DNA from: Rhizobium sp. FKL33
Lineage (GTDB): Bacteria; Pseudomonadota; Alphaproteobacteria; Rhizobiales; Rhizobiaceae
Direction of reading: 5' to 3'
NCBI RefSeq assembly: GCF_005222915.1
Contig: NZ_STFX01000005.1
Coordinates: 62,001 to 126,000, forward strand
DNA: 64,000 nucleotides
Shown here in pieces: positions 37,204-45,403 of this stretch. Made by a program: the position numbers and the translations under genes. The notes beneath the pieces were generated by a model. It was not told where the DNA came from and ran no database searches. It saw nothing but the letters and a program-made list of their open reading frames with translations. Every line of letters begins with the position of its first letter. Position 1 is the first letter of the stretch.

Positions 37204-37431
37204 ATGCTTTTGTCCCAATCGACACGGCATAAGCAAGACACGAAACATTTCCCATATGGGATGAGGAACACCATGCAACGCATTGAAACTGGTAAACAAA
37301 ACATTAACGATCTTCTGACCAAATACGGTCCGGTCGGCCCGCGTCACCTGCTCGCCGCAGCGCTGATGATGCAGCGTCCGCGCGAAGAGGAAAAGACCGA
37401 CGCAGCCAAGAAGGATGTGCGGGCGGCTTGA
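37204..37431 (+). CDS. small hypothetical protein
   Basis: A 75-residue ORF with a good GGGGAGG site (37188-37194) nine bases before ATG 37204. A second start at 37273 (52 residues, preceded by GAGGAA) is equally possible. The C-terminal part is the more ordered: NINDLLTKYGPVGPRHLLAAALMMQRPREEE. Divergent from cysS. I do not recognise the family. Confidence 0.5.
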   Translation: MLLSQSTRHKQDTKHFPYGMRNTMQRIETGKQNINDLLTKYGPVGPRHLLAAALMMQRPREEEKTDAAKKDVRAA

Positions 37432-37471
37432 AGGCGTCGCGCGGGTTCTCTGCGCAGGCCGCGACCACATG

Positions 37472-37756
37472 CTACCACGTTTTAGGATCGCTTCGTCCAT
37501 CGACGATGCTGATGACCAGAATGCCTGCGGCTGTTGGTTCGTATAGAGCGATGTAGTTGCCGTAGATGATGATCCTGGCTCGATCAGCGATCTCTGGTCG
37601 CGCGGGACCACTTAGCGGATAGAGTGAGGCTCGGTTGAGCTTCATCATAAGGCCGGCATAGGTTCGGTCGGCGGCGGGGACATTGTGAAGCGCGATGGAC
37701 CGCCAGATCCGGCGCAATTCTCGTTTGGCTCTGTTGGTGAAAACGAGTTTATCGAT
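37472..37756 (-). CDS. RelE/ParE-family toxin with no canonical start codon
   Basis: The RelE/ParE-like frame is open between a TGA upstream and its stop at 37472, but contains no ATG or GTG before the conserved core. The protein sequence conventionally begins near DKLVFTNRAKRELRRIW, so the position of ATC at 37756-37754 (IDKLVF) is where ATG would be expected. A TTG at 37717 (inside ELRRIW) would give 81 residues and lose the first strand. The C-terminus (IIIYGNYIALYEPTAAGILVISIVDGRSDP) is intact. Either a single-base loss of the start inactivated the toxin, or ATC/TTG initiation is used. The antitoxin gene ends five bases upstream of this position. Confidence 0.65.
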   Translation of the reverse strand: MDKLVFTNRAKRELRRIWRSIALHNVPAADRTYAGLMMKLNRASLYPLSGPARPEIADRARIIIYGNYIALYEPTAAGILVISIVDGRSDPKTW

Positions 37757-38027
37757 TGTCGTTCGCCTTCTCGCGTTTCAATTCAGCGAGAAAATCGTCC
37801 GCTGCGAACGGTTCGGCCAGACCGCTTTCAAGCCCGTTCTTGTAGACACGCCGCAAATGCTCGATCTGCGCGCCATCGAATTTAATGTGTCCCTGAGCCG
37901 TCTCGACACCCAGCATCACAACCTCTTCCCGCGACCCGTAGCCGCCTTCGCGCACGGCCAGATCCAGCCGCTCGATATCCTCGGGCGTCAGCGAAAGCGT
38001 GATAGTTGTGCGCGCGTGTTCGTTCAT
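37749..38027 (-). CDS. ribbon-helix-helix antitoxin of the ParE-like pair
   Basis: A 92-residue ParD/CopG-type antitoxin: RTTITLSLTPEDIERLDLAVREGGYGSREEVVMLGVE forms the N-terminal ribbon-helix-helix, followed by a charged helix that should wrap the toxin. Its TAA stop (37749-37751) lies inside the 5' part of the toxin frame. Complete and apparently functional. Confidence 0.88.
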   Translation of the reverse strand: MNEHARTTITLSLTPEDIERLDLAVREGGYGSREEVVMLGVETAQGHIKFDGAQIEHLRRVYKNGLESGLAEPFAADDFLAELKREKANDNR

Positions 38028-38068
38028 AGGCTCAATCTACCACTCGGGCCCGAAGGCGACAACCGCGC

Positions 38069-38851
38069 TCAGAACAGGCTCATCTGCCCGCCGCCGCCAT
38101 CCGCCTTTGGTTTGGCGGCTTTCGGCTTGGGTTTTGCCACGACGACAGAGGGATCGGCGGGCGTCTGAACCTCGGGGCCGACATTGGCGACCTTGTTGAC
38201 CAGATCGGAGACCGGGATCGCCTCGAACAGATCCTCGGGCGGCGAGCGCAGGAGATTGGCGACATGACGCGGCTCCTGGGTCTTGCAATCGAGCCAGCGG
38301 TCGAAATCCTCGGGCGCGATCACCACCGGCATGCGATCATGGATCGGCGCGAAAGCAGGATTGGCGGCGGCCGTCAGGATCGCGCCGGTATCGACTTCCG
38401 ATCCATCCGCCGAGGCCCAGGTCTCCATCAGCCCGGCGAAGGCGACGATGCGGCCATGGCGCGGCCGCACCCAAAAGGCCTGGCTCTTCTCGCCGCTCTC
38501 CTTGGGCGGGCGACGCCATTCGTAGAAACCGGAGGCGGGAATGAGAATGCGGCGATGGCGCATGGCGGCGCGAAACGACGACTTCTCCGCCGCAGTTTCG
38601 GCGCGCGCATTGACGAGCAGCGGAAACTCGCGCGGATCCTTGACCCAGCCCGGCGTCAGCCCCCAGCGGATCAGCAGCGCGCGCCGCTGAGGCAGGTTGG
38701 AGCCGGGCGCGCCCTGCTCGCCGGCGATGACGGCGAGAATGGGCTGGGTCGGCGCGATATTGTAGCGCGCCGGGAAATCCTCGAGCTCCAGAAGGGCGAG
38801 GAATTCGCGCACCTCTTCGGGCGTCGCCGTCAGTGAAAATCGTCCGCACAT
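38069..38851 (-). CDS. yedK: SRAP-domain abasic-site DNA-protein crosslinking protein
   Basis: A 260-residue YedK/HMCES-family protein. Catalytic Cys2 (MCGRFSLT) becomes N-terminal after Met removal and forms a stable thiazolidine with abasic sites in single-stranded DNA. The conserved YNIAPTQPILAV, WGLTPGW, NARAETA and SGFYEWRRP blocks are present. A Lys/Pro-rich tail (residues about 235-260) is not part of the domain. It lies end-to-end with the ParD-type antitoxin. Confidence 0.93.
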   Translation of the reverse strand: MCGRFSLTATPEEVREFLALLELEDFPARYNIAPTQPILAVIAGEQGAPGSNLPQRRALLIRWGLTPGWVKDPREFPLLVNARAETAAEKSSFRAAMRHRRILIPASGFYEWRRPPKESGEKSQAFWVRPRHGRIVAFAGLMETWASADGSEVDTGAILTAAANPAFAPIHDRMPVVIAPEDFDRWLDCKTQEPRHVANLLRSPPEDLFEAIPVSDLVNKVANVGPEVQTPADPSVVVAKPKPKAAKPKADGGGGQMSLF

Positions 38852-38918
38852 GGGAAATCATTTGGCATCGCGCACCCATCAGGTCAATGTCGGGGCGATC
38901 GATAAAACAGGCCCACTG

Positions 38919-39326
38919 ATGAAGACCGAACTCGCCTCCTCCGCCATCCTGATCCGGAATGGCCGCATGCTGCTGATCCGACGAAAGAATCCGCCCTCGC
39001 TCGACATGTTCGCATTTCCCGGCGGCCGCGCGGAAACAGGCGAATCGCCGGAGGAAACGGCGCTTCGGGAATTCGAGGAGGAAACCGGCATCCAGGCCCG
39101 CGATCCCGTGCTGTTCGCGACCTACGATCTCCAATCGGAGAATCCCGGGCGTCATTTTCACCTGAGCGTCTTCCTCGTCGAGGCCGACGCTGAGGCCATC
39201 GCCGAGGCGCGCGATGACGCCGCCGACGCCGGTTGGTTCACCCCGGCCGAGATCAGGGCGCTCAATTGTCCGGCATCGGTTGTCGACTGCGTCGACAGGT
39301 TGGAACGTGAATTCGCGCTTGCGTGA
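38919..39326 (+). CDS. Nudix hydrolase
   Basis: A 135-residue Nudix protein. The complete Nudix box GGRAETGESPEETALREFEEETGI binds the metal for nucleoside-diphosphate hydrolysis. The substrate is not deducible, though RILLIRR-type spacing before the box resembles general nucleotide hydrolases. ATG 38919 (MKTELASS) is chosen over a start at 38850 that would overlap the SRAP start region. Confidence 0.92.
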   Translation: MKTELASSAILIRNGRMLLIRRKNPPSLDMFAFPGGRAETGESPEETALREFEEETGIQARDPVLFATYDLQSENPGRHFHLSVFLVEADAEAIAEARDDAADAGWFTPAEIRALNCPASVVDCVDRLEREFALA

Positions 39327-39361
39327 TTTGCCGCCAGCCCCCTCTTCTGATAGGAACAGGT

Positions 39362-39775
39362 ATGCCGTTTTTCCGTCTCGCCATCGTCTGCGCGCTCGCT
39401 GCGACACCGTCCTTCGCCCTCTCCGCGGCAGAAGCCGAACCGCCCGCCGCGCCTGCGGCGCCCGTCGAGAAGCCTGCGCCCTATGATGGCAAGCTGCAGC
39501 GTTTCGCCGAAATCCTGGGGTCGGTGCATTATCTGCGCAATCTCTGCGCTGCGCATGATCCATCCTGGCGGCAGACCATGGCGGCGCTGCTGGAGGATGA
39601 GACCAAGGGCGAACCGAAACGGGCGGCGCAGTTGACGGCGGCGTTCAATCGCGGCTACCGCTCCTTCGCTGCGACCTATGCCCGATGCACGCCGCAAGCG
39701 GTGGAAGCGGAAAGCCGATACCGTGCCGAAGGGGCAACACTCGCGGCAGAAATTACCGCCCGTTTCGGAAATTAA
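39362..39775 (+). CDS. TIGR02301-family exported protein
   Basis: A 137-residue protein with an N-terminal signal peptide (MPFFRLAIVCALAATPSFALSA, cleavage near ALSAAEA), Pro/Ala-rich spacer, then a conserved helical domain with two cysteines (LRNLCAAHDPSWRQTM and YARCTPQAVE) that could form a disulphide. This is the alphaproteobacterial TIGR02301 family of unknown function. ATG 39362 fits a signal peptide better than the frame start 39323. Confidence 0.85.
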   Translation: MPFFRLAIVCALAATPSFALSAAEAEPPAAPAAPVEKPAPYDGKLQRFAEILGSVHYLRNLCAAHDPSWRQTMAALLEDETKGEPKRAAQLTAAFNRGYRSFAATYARCTPQAVEAESRYRAEGATLAAEITARFGN

Positions 39776-39786
39776 GCATAAGTTAA
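39772..39786. promoter_or_regulatory. candidate CtrA box upstream of the 87-residue gene
   Basis: Exact TTAA-N7-TTAA (39772-39775 and 39783-39786), about 90 bases before ATG 39874. It matches the CtrA consensus; the downstream products are small uncharacterised rhizobial proteins. Chance matches in A/T-rich gaps are possible. Confidence 0.4.
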
Positions 39787-39873
39787 CCTCTTTTCATTGC
39801 GCACGATGCCGTTTTGGGAAAACCTTGCTATGAGTTTTAACGGATCGGTAATGATCGCCGCCGTCAGGGAAGT

Positions 39874-40137
39874 ATGAGTATGGAAGCCAGCGCCAAAGAC
39901 CTCGACGACATGATCGTCCATGAAAAGATGCAGGCCGCCTGGGAAAGCCAGGGGGAGGCTTGGGCTGAAGGCCGCGCGGACGGTATCGAGCCCGAGATCA
40001 TCGCGGAAGCCGCGATCGCTTTCGCCATGCAGGAGACTATCCGTCTTCACGGCGAAGAAGGCGCCGAGGCCTTGCTCGAATCGCTGAAGGAGCGCATCGC
40101 TTCGGGGGAGTTTTCGCCGAACCGCACGATCCAGTAA
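39874..40137 (+). CDS. small acidic hypothetical protein
   Basis: An 87-residue, helix-rich, acidic protein (DLDDMIVHEKMQAAWESQGEAWAEGR, then IAFAMQETIRLHGEEGAEALLESLKERI). No motif or export signal is visible. A GGGAAG site precedes ATG 39874, and the exported protein gene follows 11 bases later, so they form an operon. I do not recognise a named family; similar short rhizobial proteins exist. Confidence 0.75.
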   Translation: MSMEASAKDLDDMIVHEKMQAAWESQGEAWAEGRADGIEPEIIAEAAIAFAMQETIRLHGEEGAEALLESLKERIASGEFSPNRTIQ

Positions 40138-40148
40138 GGACTGTCGCA

Positions 40149-40886
40149 ATGCCCGACCCGAGGTCCGCAACACCACTCCGCCGTACGGCCTTTGTCCTCA
40201 TGGGACTCGCTGCTGTAACGGCCTGGACCTCCCTTCCCGCTCTGGCGCTCACCGCGCGCTCCGACCAGCTTGCGCTGCAGGACGAACCATCGAACGACGC
40301 TGCGGTCGAAGACCCCGAAGAAACCACGAAGCCGGGCATGCCCATGCCGGACGGGCTGATCGACAAGAATGCCGTCCGACCGCAAGCAGCGACCGACGAC
40401 AAGAACGACGTTTCGCCGCCGCCTGAAATGATCATGGACTCCAAGCTGCTGCCGGAACCGGTCAAGCGCATGCGCGTGGCGCTGGTGGAAGCGGCGGCGA
40501 GCGGCGACATCGAACGGTTGCGTCCGCTTCTGAGCACCGGGGAAAACGGCACGCAGGTGGCGGTGGGCGACAGCCCGGAAGATCCCATCGTCGCGCTGAA
40601 AAGCGTCTCGGGCGATCCCGACGGACGCGAAGTCCTGGCGATCATTCTCGACATCCTGTCGACTGGTGCGGCGCTGGTCGACAAGGGCACGCCGGAAGCT
40701 CAGTATGTCTGGCCCTATTTCGCGGAAAAATCGCTCGACACGCTGTCGCCGCCCGAACAGGTGGAGCTCTACCGCATCGTCACCGCTTCCGACGTCTCCG
40801 ACATGAAGGAATTCGGCGGCTATAACTTCTACCGCATCGGCATTACGCCGGACGGAAAGTGGAAGTTCTTCGTGGCCGGCGACTGA
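40149..40886 (+). CDS. exported protein of unknown function
   Basis: A 245-residue protein with an N-terminal signal peptide (hydrophobic VLMGLAAVTAWTSLPALALTA), a Pro/Asp-rich spacer and a conserved globular part (LLPEPVKRMRVALVEAAASGDIERLRPLLS through EFGGYNFYRIGITPDGKWKFFVAGD). The helix pairs (ALVEAAASGDIERLRPLL) resemble ankyrin-like repeats weakly. Homologues seem confined to rhizobia. Function unknown. Confidence 0.82.
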   Translation: MPDPRSATPLRRTAFVLMGLAAVTAWTSLPALALTARSDQLALQDEPSNDAAVEDPEETTKPGMPMPDGLIDKNAVRPQAATDDKNDVSPPPEMIMDSKLLPEPVKRMRVALVEAAASGDIERLRPLLSTGENGTQVAVGDSPEDPIVALKSVSGDPDGREVLAIILDILSTGAALVDKGTPEAQYVWPYFAEKSLDTLSPPEQVELYRIVTASDVSDMKEFGGYNFYRIGITPDGKWKFFVAGD

Positions 40887-40952
40887 GGTCACGACCTTGC
40901 CTTGGACCACGCTTGCGACTACCTGAGCGTGATCAGAAGGGACTCAATCGCC

Positions 40953-41789
40953 ATGCCAGCCGTTTCACTTTCCGATCGCGCCTTCATCTCGATTTCGGGG
41001 GATGACGCCGAAGATTTCCTGCAAAGCATCATCACCACGGATCTGAAGGCCTTGCCGGAGGGAGAATTCCGGGCGGGCGCGCTTCTCACTTCGCAAGGCA
41101 AGATCCTGTTCGATTTTCTGGTCGCGAGAACCGCGGACGGCTTGCTGCTGGAAACCTCCGCCGAGCAGGCCGATCCCTTCATCAAGCGGCTGACCCTTTA
41201 TCGCCTGCGCGCCAAGGCCGTGTTCGCGCGCCTGCCGGAAAACCATGCGCTGATTTCCTGGGAGCCTGCGGCAGACGGATCGCGCGACCATCGCTTCGCC
41301 AAAGCGGGCGTCGCGCTGAGCCGCCGCCCGAGCGACGAGGCGGCTCCGGATACGCCGGACGTCTATCACGCGCTGCGGCTGTCGCTGGGGATCACCGGCG
41401 GCGGCGAAGACAAGGGTCTTGGCGACTATTTCCCCCATGACCTGATGATGGACAGGAATGACGGTCTGTCTTTCAAGAAAGGCTGCTATGTCGGCCAGGA
41501 AGTGGTGTCGCGCATGCAGCATCGCTCCACCGCGCGCCGACGCGTGGTGACCGTGACGGGGCAGGCTCCGCTCGTGGAAGCGGGCGCGCCTCTGATCGTC
41601 GGCGATCGTGAGGTGGGAACGCTGCTTTCGGTTTCGGGCTCGACCGGGCTTGCCGTCGCGCGGATCGACAAACTCGGCTCCGCCCTCAATACCGGCGCGA
41701 CGCCGTCGGTCGGCGGGCAGAACGTGACTGTCACGCTGCCCGGCTGGAGCGGCCTGGACTGGCCTGTAGACGCCGAAAACGCCCAGTGA
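40953..41789 (+). CDS. ygfZ: YgfZ/GcvT-like tetrahydrofolate-binding Fe/S assembly protein
   Basis: A 278-residue CAF17/YgfZ protein that helps assemble or repair certain [4Fe-4S] enzymes. It has the aminomethyltransferase-like fold and the invariant motif KGCYVGQEVVSRM (Cys and QE). ATG 40953 (MPAVSLSDRAF) is the conserved start; the frame opens at 40902. Its TGA overlaps the ATG of the next gene (TGATG). Confidence 0.93.
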   Translation: MPAVSLSDRAFISISGDDAEDFLQSIITTDLKALPEGEFRAGALLTSQGKILFDFLVARTADGLLLETSAEQADPFIKRLTLYRLRAKAVFARLPENHALISWEPAADGSRDHRFAKAGVALSRRPSDEAAPDTPDVYHALRLSLGITGGGEDKGLGDYFPHDLMMDRNDGLSFKKGCYVGQEVVSRMQHRSTARRRVVTVTGQAPLVEAGAPLIVGDREVGTLLSVSGSTGLAVARIDKLGSALNTGATPSVGGQNVTVTLPGWSGLDWPVDAENAQ

Positions 41790-42397
41790 TGATCGACGCC
41801 CTGCCCCCTTCGCAACGCGCCTGGCAGCGCATGTTGTCGGGCCGGAGGCTCGACCTCCTCGACCCCTCGCCGCTTGATGTCGAGATCGTCGATATCGCCC
41901 ATGGTTTGGCCCGCGTCGCCCGCTGGAACGGCCAGACGCATGGCGACCACGCCTTCTCGGTGGCGCAGCACAGTCTGATGGTGGAAATCATCTACCGTCA
42001 CGCCCATCCCGACGCCAAGCCCTGGGAACTCCTGATGGTGCTTTTGCATGACGCGCCGGAATATGTGATCGGCGACATGATCTCGCCCTTCAAGGCGGTG
42101 GTCGGAGGCGGCTACAAGACCGTGGAGAAGCGGCTGGAAGCGGCCGTTCACATCCGCTTCGGCCTGCCGCCGCATCCCACCGCCACGCTGAAGGCCGAGA
42201 TCAAGAAGGCGGACAAGATCTCCGCCTATTTCGAGGCCACGGAACTGGCGGGCTTCACTCCCGCGGAGGCGCGAAAATTCTTCGGTCAACCGCGCGGGCT
42301 CAGCCGTGACATGCTGCCGATTGCGCCCCTGCCCGCCTTCGAGGCGCAGGCCGCCTTCCTGGCGCGCTTCGCCGATATCGATTCCCAAAGGACCTGA
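41789..42397 (+). CDS. HD-domain hydrolase (YfbR-like)
   Basis: A 202-residue HD-superfamily protein. Metal ligands are visible: GDHAFSVAQHSLM and LLHDAPEYVIGDM (His-Asp). Such proteins act on nucleotides or related phosphates, and YfbR-type 5'-nucleotidases have this size. ATG 41789 overlaps the ygfZ stop by one base (TGATG); a GTG at 41786 is an alternative. The phosphatase-like gene follows two bases later. Confidence 0.87.
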   Translation: MIDALPPSQRAWQRMLSGRRLDLLDPSPLDVEIVDIAHGLARVARWNGQTHGDHAFSVAQHSLMVEIIYRHAHPDAKPWELLMVLLHDAPEYVIGDMISPFKAVVGGGYKTVEKRLEAAVHIRFGLPPHPTATLKAEIKKADKISAYFEATELAGFTPAEARKFFGQPRGLSRDMLPIAPLPAFEAQAAFLARFADIDSQRT

Positions 42398-42399
42398 CC

Positions 42400-42921
42400 A
42401 TGCCCTCCATCATCGTCTCCCCGCTCAAGACGATCGGCGAAATGGCTGCACGGCACCAGGCCACGGAAATGATCAGCCTGATCGCCGAGAAGCAGGATTT
42501 TCATCGACCGGGCATCGTGCAGGCCTCGCGGCACCTGAAGCTCGCGATGAACGACATTGCATTTGCCGGCAAGGATGGGCTGGTCGCGCCGCAGGAGAGC
42601 CATGTCGAAGAGATCATCGCCTTCGCCCGCGCCTGGGATCAATCGGCGCCGCTTCTCGTCCACTGCTGGATGGGCGTATCGCGCTCGCCGGCGGCGGCGT
42701 TGATCGCGGCCCTCGCCGTGTCGCCGGACCTCGACGACGCTGCTCTGGCTCAAAAACTGAGAAAGGCGTCACCCCAGGCCACGCCCAATTCGCGGCTCAT
42801 CGAAATCGGCGATGCGGCGCTTGGTCGCCATGGCCGACTGGTGTCGGCGGTCAAGGAGATCGGACGGGGAGCCGATTATCAAGGGGACGCTCCGTTCGCC
42901 TTATCTTGGCGTCACAATTGA
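42400..42921 (+). CDS. tyrosine-phosphatase-like protein
   Basis: A 173-residue protein with the Cys-x5-Arg phosphatase loop in LLVHCWMGVSRSPAAALIAAL, preceded by ASRHLKLAMNDIAF (general acid Asp region). It matches the dual-specificity/tyrosine phosphatase superfamily found downstream of ygfZ-HD genes in rhizobia. Substrate unknown. It is two bases after the HD gene, so ygfZ-HD-phosphatase are one operon. Confidence 0.88.
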   Translation: MPSIIVSPLKTIGEMAARHQATEMISLIAEKQDFHRPGIVQASRHLKLAMNDIAFAGKDGLVAPQESHVEEIIAFARAWDQSAPLLVHCWMGVSRSPAAALIAALAVSPDLDDAALAQKLRKASPQATPNSRLIEIGDAALGRHGRLVSAVKEIGRGADYQGDAPFALSWRHN

Positions 42922-42971
42922 ATTGTAAACTTTTTTGCAGTAAATGAGCGGAAATCTCGTAGTGAGTGTTC

Positions 42972-44027
42972 ATGATGCATCCCTATAAAAACCTACCAGA
43001 CAAAGCATTTTGGCGGCCTTCGGTTGCCGATCTCAATGCTTTCGAGATCAAAAATCTGTGGTCCCCGAAGTTTAAGATCAAGCCTACAAGCAAAGTCGCT
43101 ACGTACGGCTCATGTTTTGCTCAGCACATCGGCAATGCGTTGCAGGACAGGGGATTCAACTGGTTCATCACGGAAAAACCGATTCAGGGTTTGCCTCCGC
43201 AATTTACGAAAAAGTTCAACTACAACATTTTCACATCTAGAACCGGCAATATCTATACGACCTCGATCTTGAAACAGTGGGTCTCATGGGCGAGCGGAGA
43301 AACGACCCCGCCGGATGAATACTGGGAAGCCAATGGACAAATCTTTGATCCGTTCCGCCCCACAGTTGAGCCCGACGGCTTCGAATCTGTGCAGGAAATG
43401 CGCAAGGCTCGTCAGGAGACCATCAACCGGTTCAGAGAATCGATTGTGGAGTCGGACTTCTTCGTCTTTACGCTTGGTTTGACAGAAAGCTGGGTAAATC
43501 AGGACGGCGGCTACGAATATCCGCTTTGTCCGGGCACCGTCCAAGGCGAGTTCGAGCCGGCGAAGCACGTATTTGTCAACCAGGACTTCCCAACGGTTCG
43601 AAATAACCTCCAGCAGGCGATCCTGGCGATGCGGTCGATGAATCCGCGGCTCCGTTTCATCCTCACCGTATCCCCCGTGCCGTTGACGGCGACCGCGTCC
43701 GGCGAACATGTCGTTCTCGCGACAATGTATTCCAAATCCGTCCTGCGGGCAGTCGCAGGCCAGATGGCGCAAACGCGAAAGTTCGTCGATTATTTTCCGT
43801 CCTATGAAATCATCAACAGCCCGGTTTTCAAAGGCGCGTTCTTTGAGCCCAATATGCGCAGCGTCAGCGCCTACGGGGTTCGGTTTGTCATGGACACCTT
43901 CTTCCAGTCGCTTACGGAAAAATTCGGCGATCTGATCGGCGACGTCAGCAAACACGAGGCGGCGCAGACATCTGCAGACGTGGTCTGCGAAGAGGAATTG
44001 TTGGGCGCCTTCGGAGGCGAAAAATGA
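42972..44027 (+). CDS. GSCFA-domain protein
   Basis: A 351-residue cytoplasmic protein with the GSCFA motif (KVATYGSCFAQHIGNAL), FTLGLTESW, and a late ILTVSPVPLTATA with Ser/His residues of SGNH-like esterases. GSCFA proteins resemble SGNH/GDSL acyl hydrolases and often lie near polysaccharide genes; substrates are unknown. No signal peptide. Start uncertain among GTG 42966, ATG 42972 and ATG 42975. Base composition is lower in GC than neighbouring core genes. It overlaps the next gene by ATGA. Confidence 0.88.
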   Translation: MMHPYKNLPDKAFWRPSVADLNAFEIKNLWSPKFKIKPTSKVATYGSCFAQHIGNALQDRGFNWFITEKPIQGLPPQFTKKFNYNIFTSRTGNIYTTSILKQWVSWASGETTPPDEYWEANGQIFDPFRPTVEPDGFESVQEMRKARQETINRFRESIVESDFFVFTLGLTESWVNQDGGYEYPLCPGTVQGEFEPAKHVFVNQDFPTVRNNLQQAILAMRSMNPRLRFILTVSPVPLTATASGEHVVLATMYSKSVLRAVAGQMAQTRKFVDYFPSYEIINSPVFKGAFFEPNMRSVSAYGVRFVMDTFFQSLTEKFGDLIGDVSKHEAAQTSADVVCEEELLGAFGGEK

Positions 44028-44719
44028 AGATTGCGATCATCGGCAACAGCCACATTGCCGCGCTTAAACTGGCGTGGACTGAAATAGCTCCCGATTTTCC
44101 GCAGCATCAGATCGTCTTTTTCGGTCATCGCGGCAACAAGATCGCAAATCTGATCGAAAAGGAAGAGCGGTTGGTCGGGAAAGACCCGGGCCTCCGCAAA
44201 GCCATGAAATTCACCTCCGGGGGTGTGGGAGCGATCAATCCTAAAGACTATGATCTTTTCCTGGTGCACGGGGTCGGGTTGGATGCGCTTTTCCTGCCCG
44301 AGGGGCGCTTCTTCACCAGCAAATTCATCGCTGGCGCTGCGCATGAAATCGGCACCAGGGCGCCGGCCATGAAAATCATCAACCTCATTCGATCGCTCTC
44401 GAAGAAGCCCGTTTATGTGGGACATATGCCGCTTCCGGTCGCTTCAGAGGTAAGGGGGGATCAGAGCACCGCAGCCTTCGTCAATGGCATGGCGTTCCTC
44501 GAAGAAAAAATGTTCGCTCCCCTCGACGCCAAGCTGGTGCTGCAACCTTTGGAAACGATCGTCAACGGCGAGAGCACCGAAAGACGTTTCAAGCAGAACT
44601 CCACGAGCCTTGCGATTGGCGACTCCTGGGACAACCACAATCATCGCGATACGGATCGGCGGCATATGAATGCCGAATTCGGAAAGCTCTGGCTCAATCA
44701 GTTTTTCGGCCGGATCTAA
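44024..44719 (+). CDS. SGNH-like partner of the GSCFA protein
   Basis: A 231-residue protein with an N-terminal GNSH motif (KIAIIGNSHIAALKLAW) in the position of the catalytic Ser block of SGNH hydrolases, and a C-terminal D-x3-H block (DTDRRHMNAEFGKLW) typical of the catalytic Asp/His pair. No export signal. It is translationally coupled to the GSCFA gene by a four-base overlap. The pair probably acts together on an acylated or glycosylated surface component; that is inference. Confidence 0.75.
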   Translation: MKIAIIGNSHIAALKLAWTEIAPDFPQHQIVFFGHRGNKIANLIEKEERLVGKDPGLRKAMKFTSGGVGAINPKDYDLFLVHGVGLDALFLPEGRFFTSKFIAGAAHEIGTRAPAMKIINLIRSLSKKPVYVGHMPLPVASEVRGDQSTAAFVNGMAFLEEKMFAPLDAKLVLQPLETIVNGESTERRFKQNSTSLAIGDSWDNHNHRDTDRRHMNAEFGKLWLNQFFGRI

Positions 44720-44732
44720 CGTGCGACGCGCA

Positions 44733-45218
44733 TCAACCAGCTGCTGCTTCCGCGACTTCGACCGGAAGCAGCCTGGGGCCGGCCGAGAGGAGTTGCTGGA
44801 CGACGCGGCCATGATCGATCAACATCACATGAATGTGGCGCTCGATCATCCGTAGCGCCGCCTCTGGACCTATCACGACATCGTCGTTCATATCCTCGAA
44901 AGCGAGTTGCGAGACGCTGACCAGACGAAGATGTTCAACTGGCAAGCGCTCGACCCTTTTCAAAAGGGCAAGCCGCAAAAAGTCATGGATGAATTTGTCG
45001 CCATAGGCTGTATCGCCTTTCAACAACCCATAGCAGTAGTAGTCCCAGGCGCTCACTTGCCGTTCTCCGGCATGGATTGTCATGCGCGAAAAGCGCTTGC
45101 GCCCCATCTTTATGACTTTGCACGCGATCGCCTTGACGGACTGCTGGGCGAAATCTTCCACCAGGCCTTTGTAGACACAAGCAGCGAACTCCACATCCTT
45201 CATGAGGAAGGTCGACAA
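44733..45218 (-). CDS. 161-residue protein of unknown family, TTG start
   Basis: A textbook ribosome site (AAAGGAG, 45226-45232) stands seven bases before TTG 45218, so (M)STFLMKDVEFAACV is the likely start rather than an internal ATG at 45203. The protein is mostly helical with WDYYCYGLLKGDTAYGDKFIHDF in the middle and PEAALRMIERHIHVMLIDHGRVVQQLLSAGPRLLPVEVAEA at the end. No signal peptide or membrane segment. It is on the strand of the flagellin gene, 185 bases downstream of it, and ends 13 bases from the convergent SGNH gene. I do not recognise it. Confidence 0.65.
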   Translation of the reverse strand: MSTFLMKDVEFAACVYKGLVEDFAQQSVKAIACKVIKMGRKRFSRMTIHAGERQVSAWDYYCYGLLKGDTAYGDKFIHDFLRLALLKRVERLPVEHLRLVSVSQLAFEDMNDDVVIGPEAALRMIERHIHVMLIDHGRVVQQLLSAGPRLLPVEVAEAAAG

Positions 45219-45403
45219 GTGATCACTCCTTTCGCCTTTCGAATCGCAACTGACTGCATGCGACGTGACAACTGTATGACATTGCGTGACTTTGATTAAC
45301 AATCATCGATCAACCCTGCGCCAAACCTATGCCCGTTTTTTTCAAAATACCCATTTGCATCTCGAAGCATAAATTAAGTCACACTAAATAATAACAAGAA
45401 AAT

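Noticed and set aside
45373-45387. TTAA-N7-TAAA resembling a CtrA half-match downstream of the flagellin
   Set aside because: Not an exact match and located downstream of the gene, not at a promoter.
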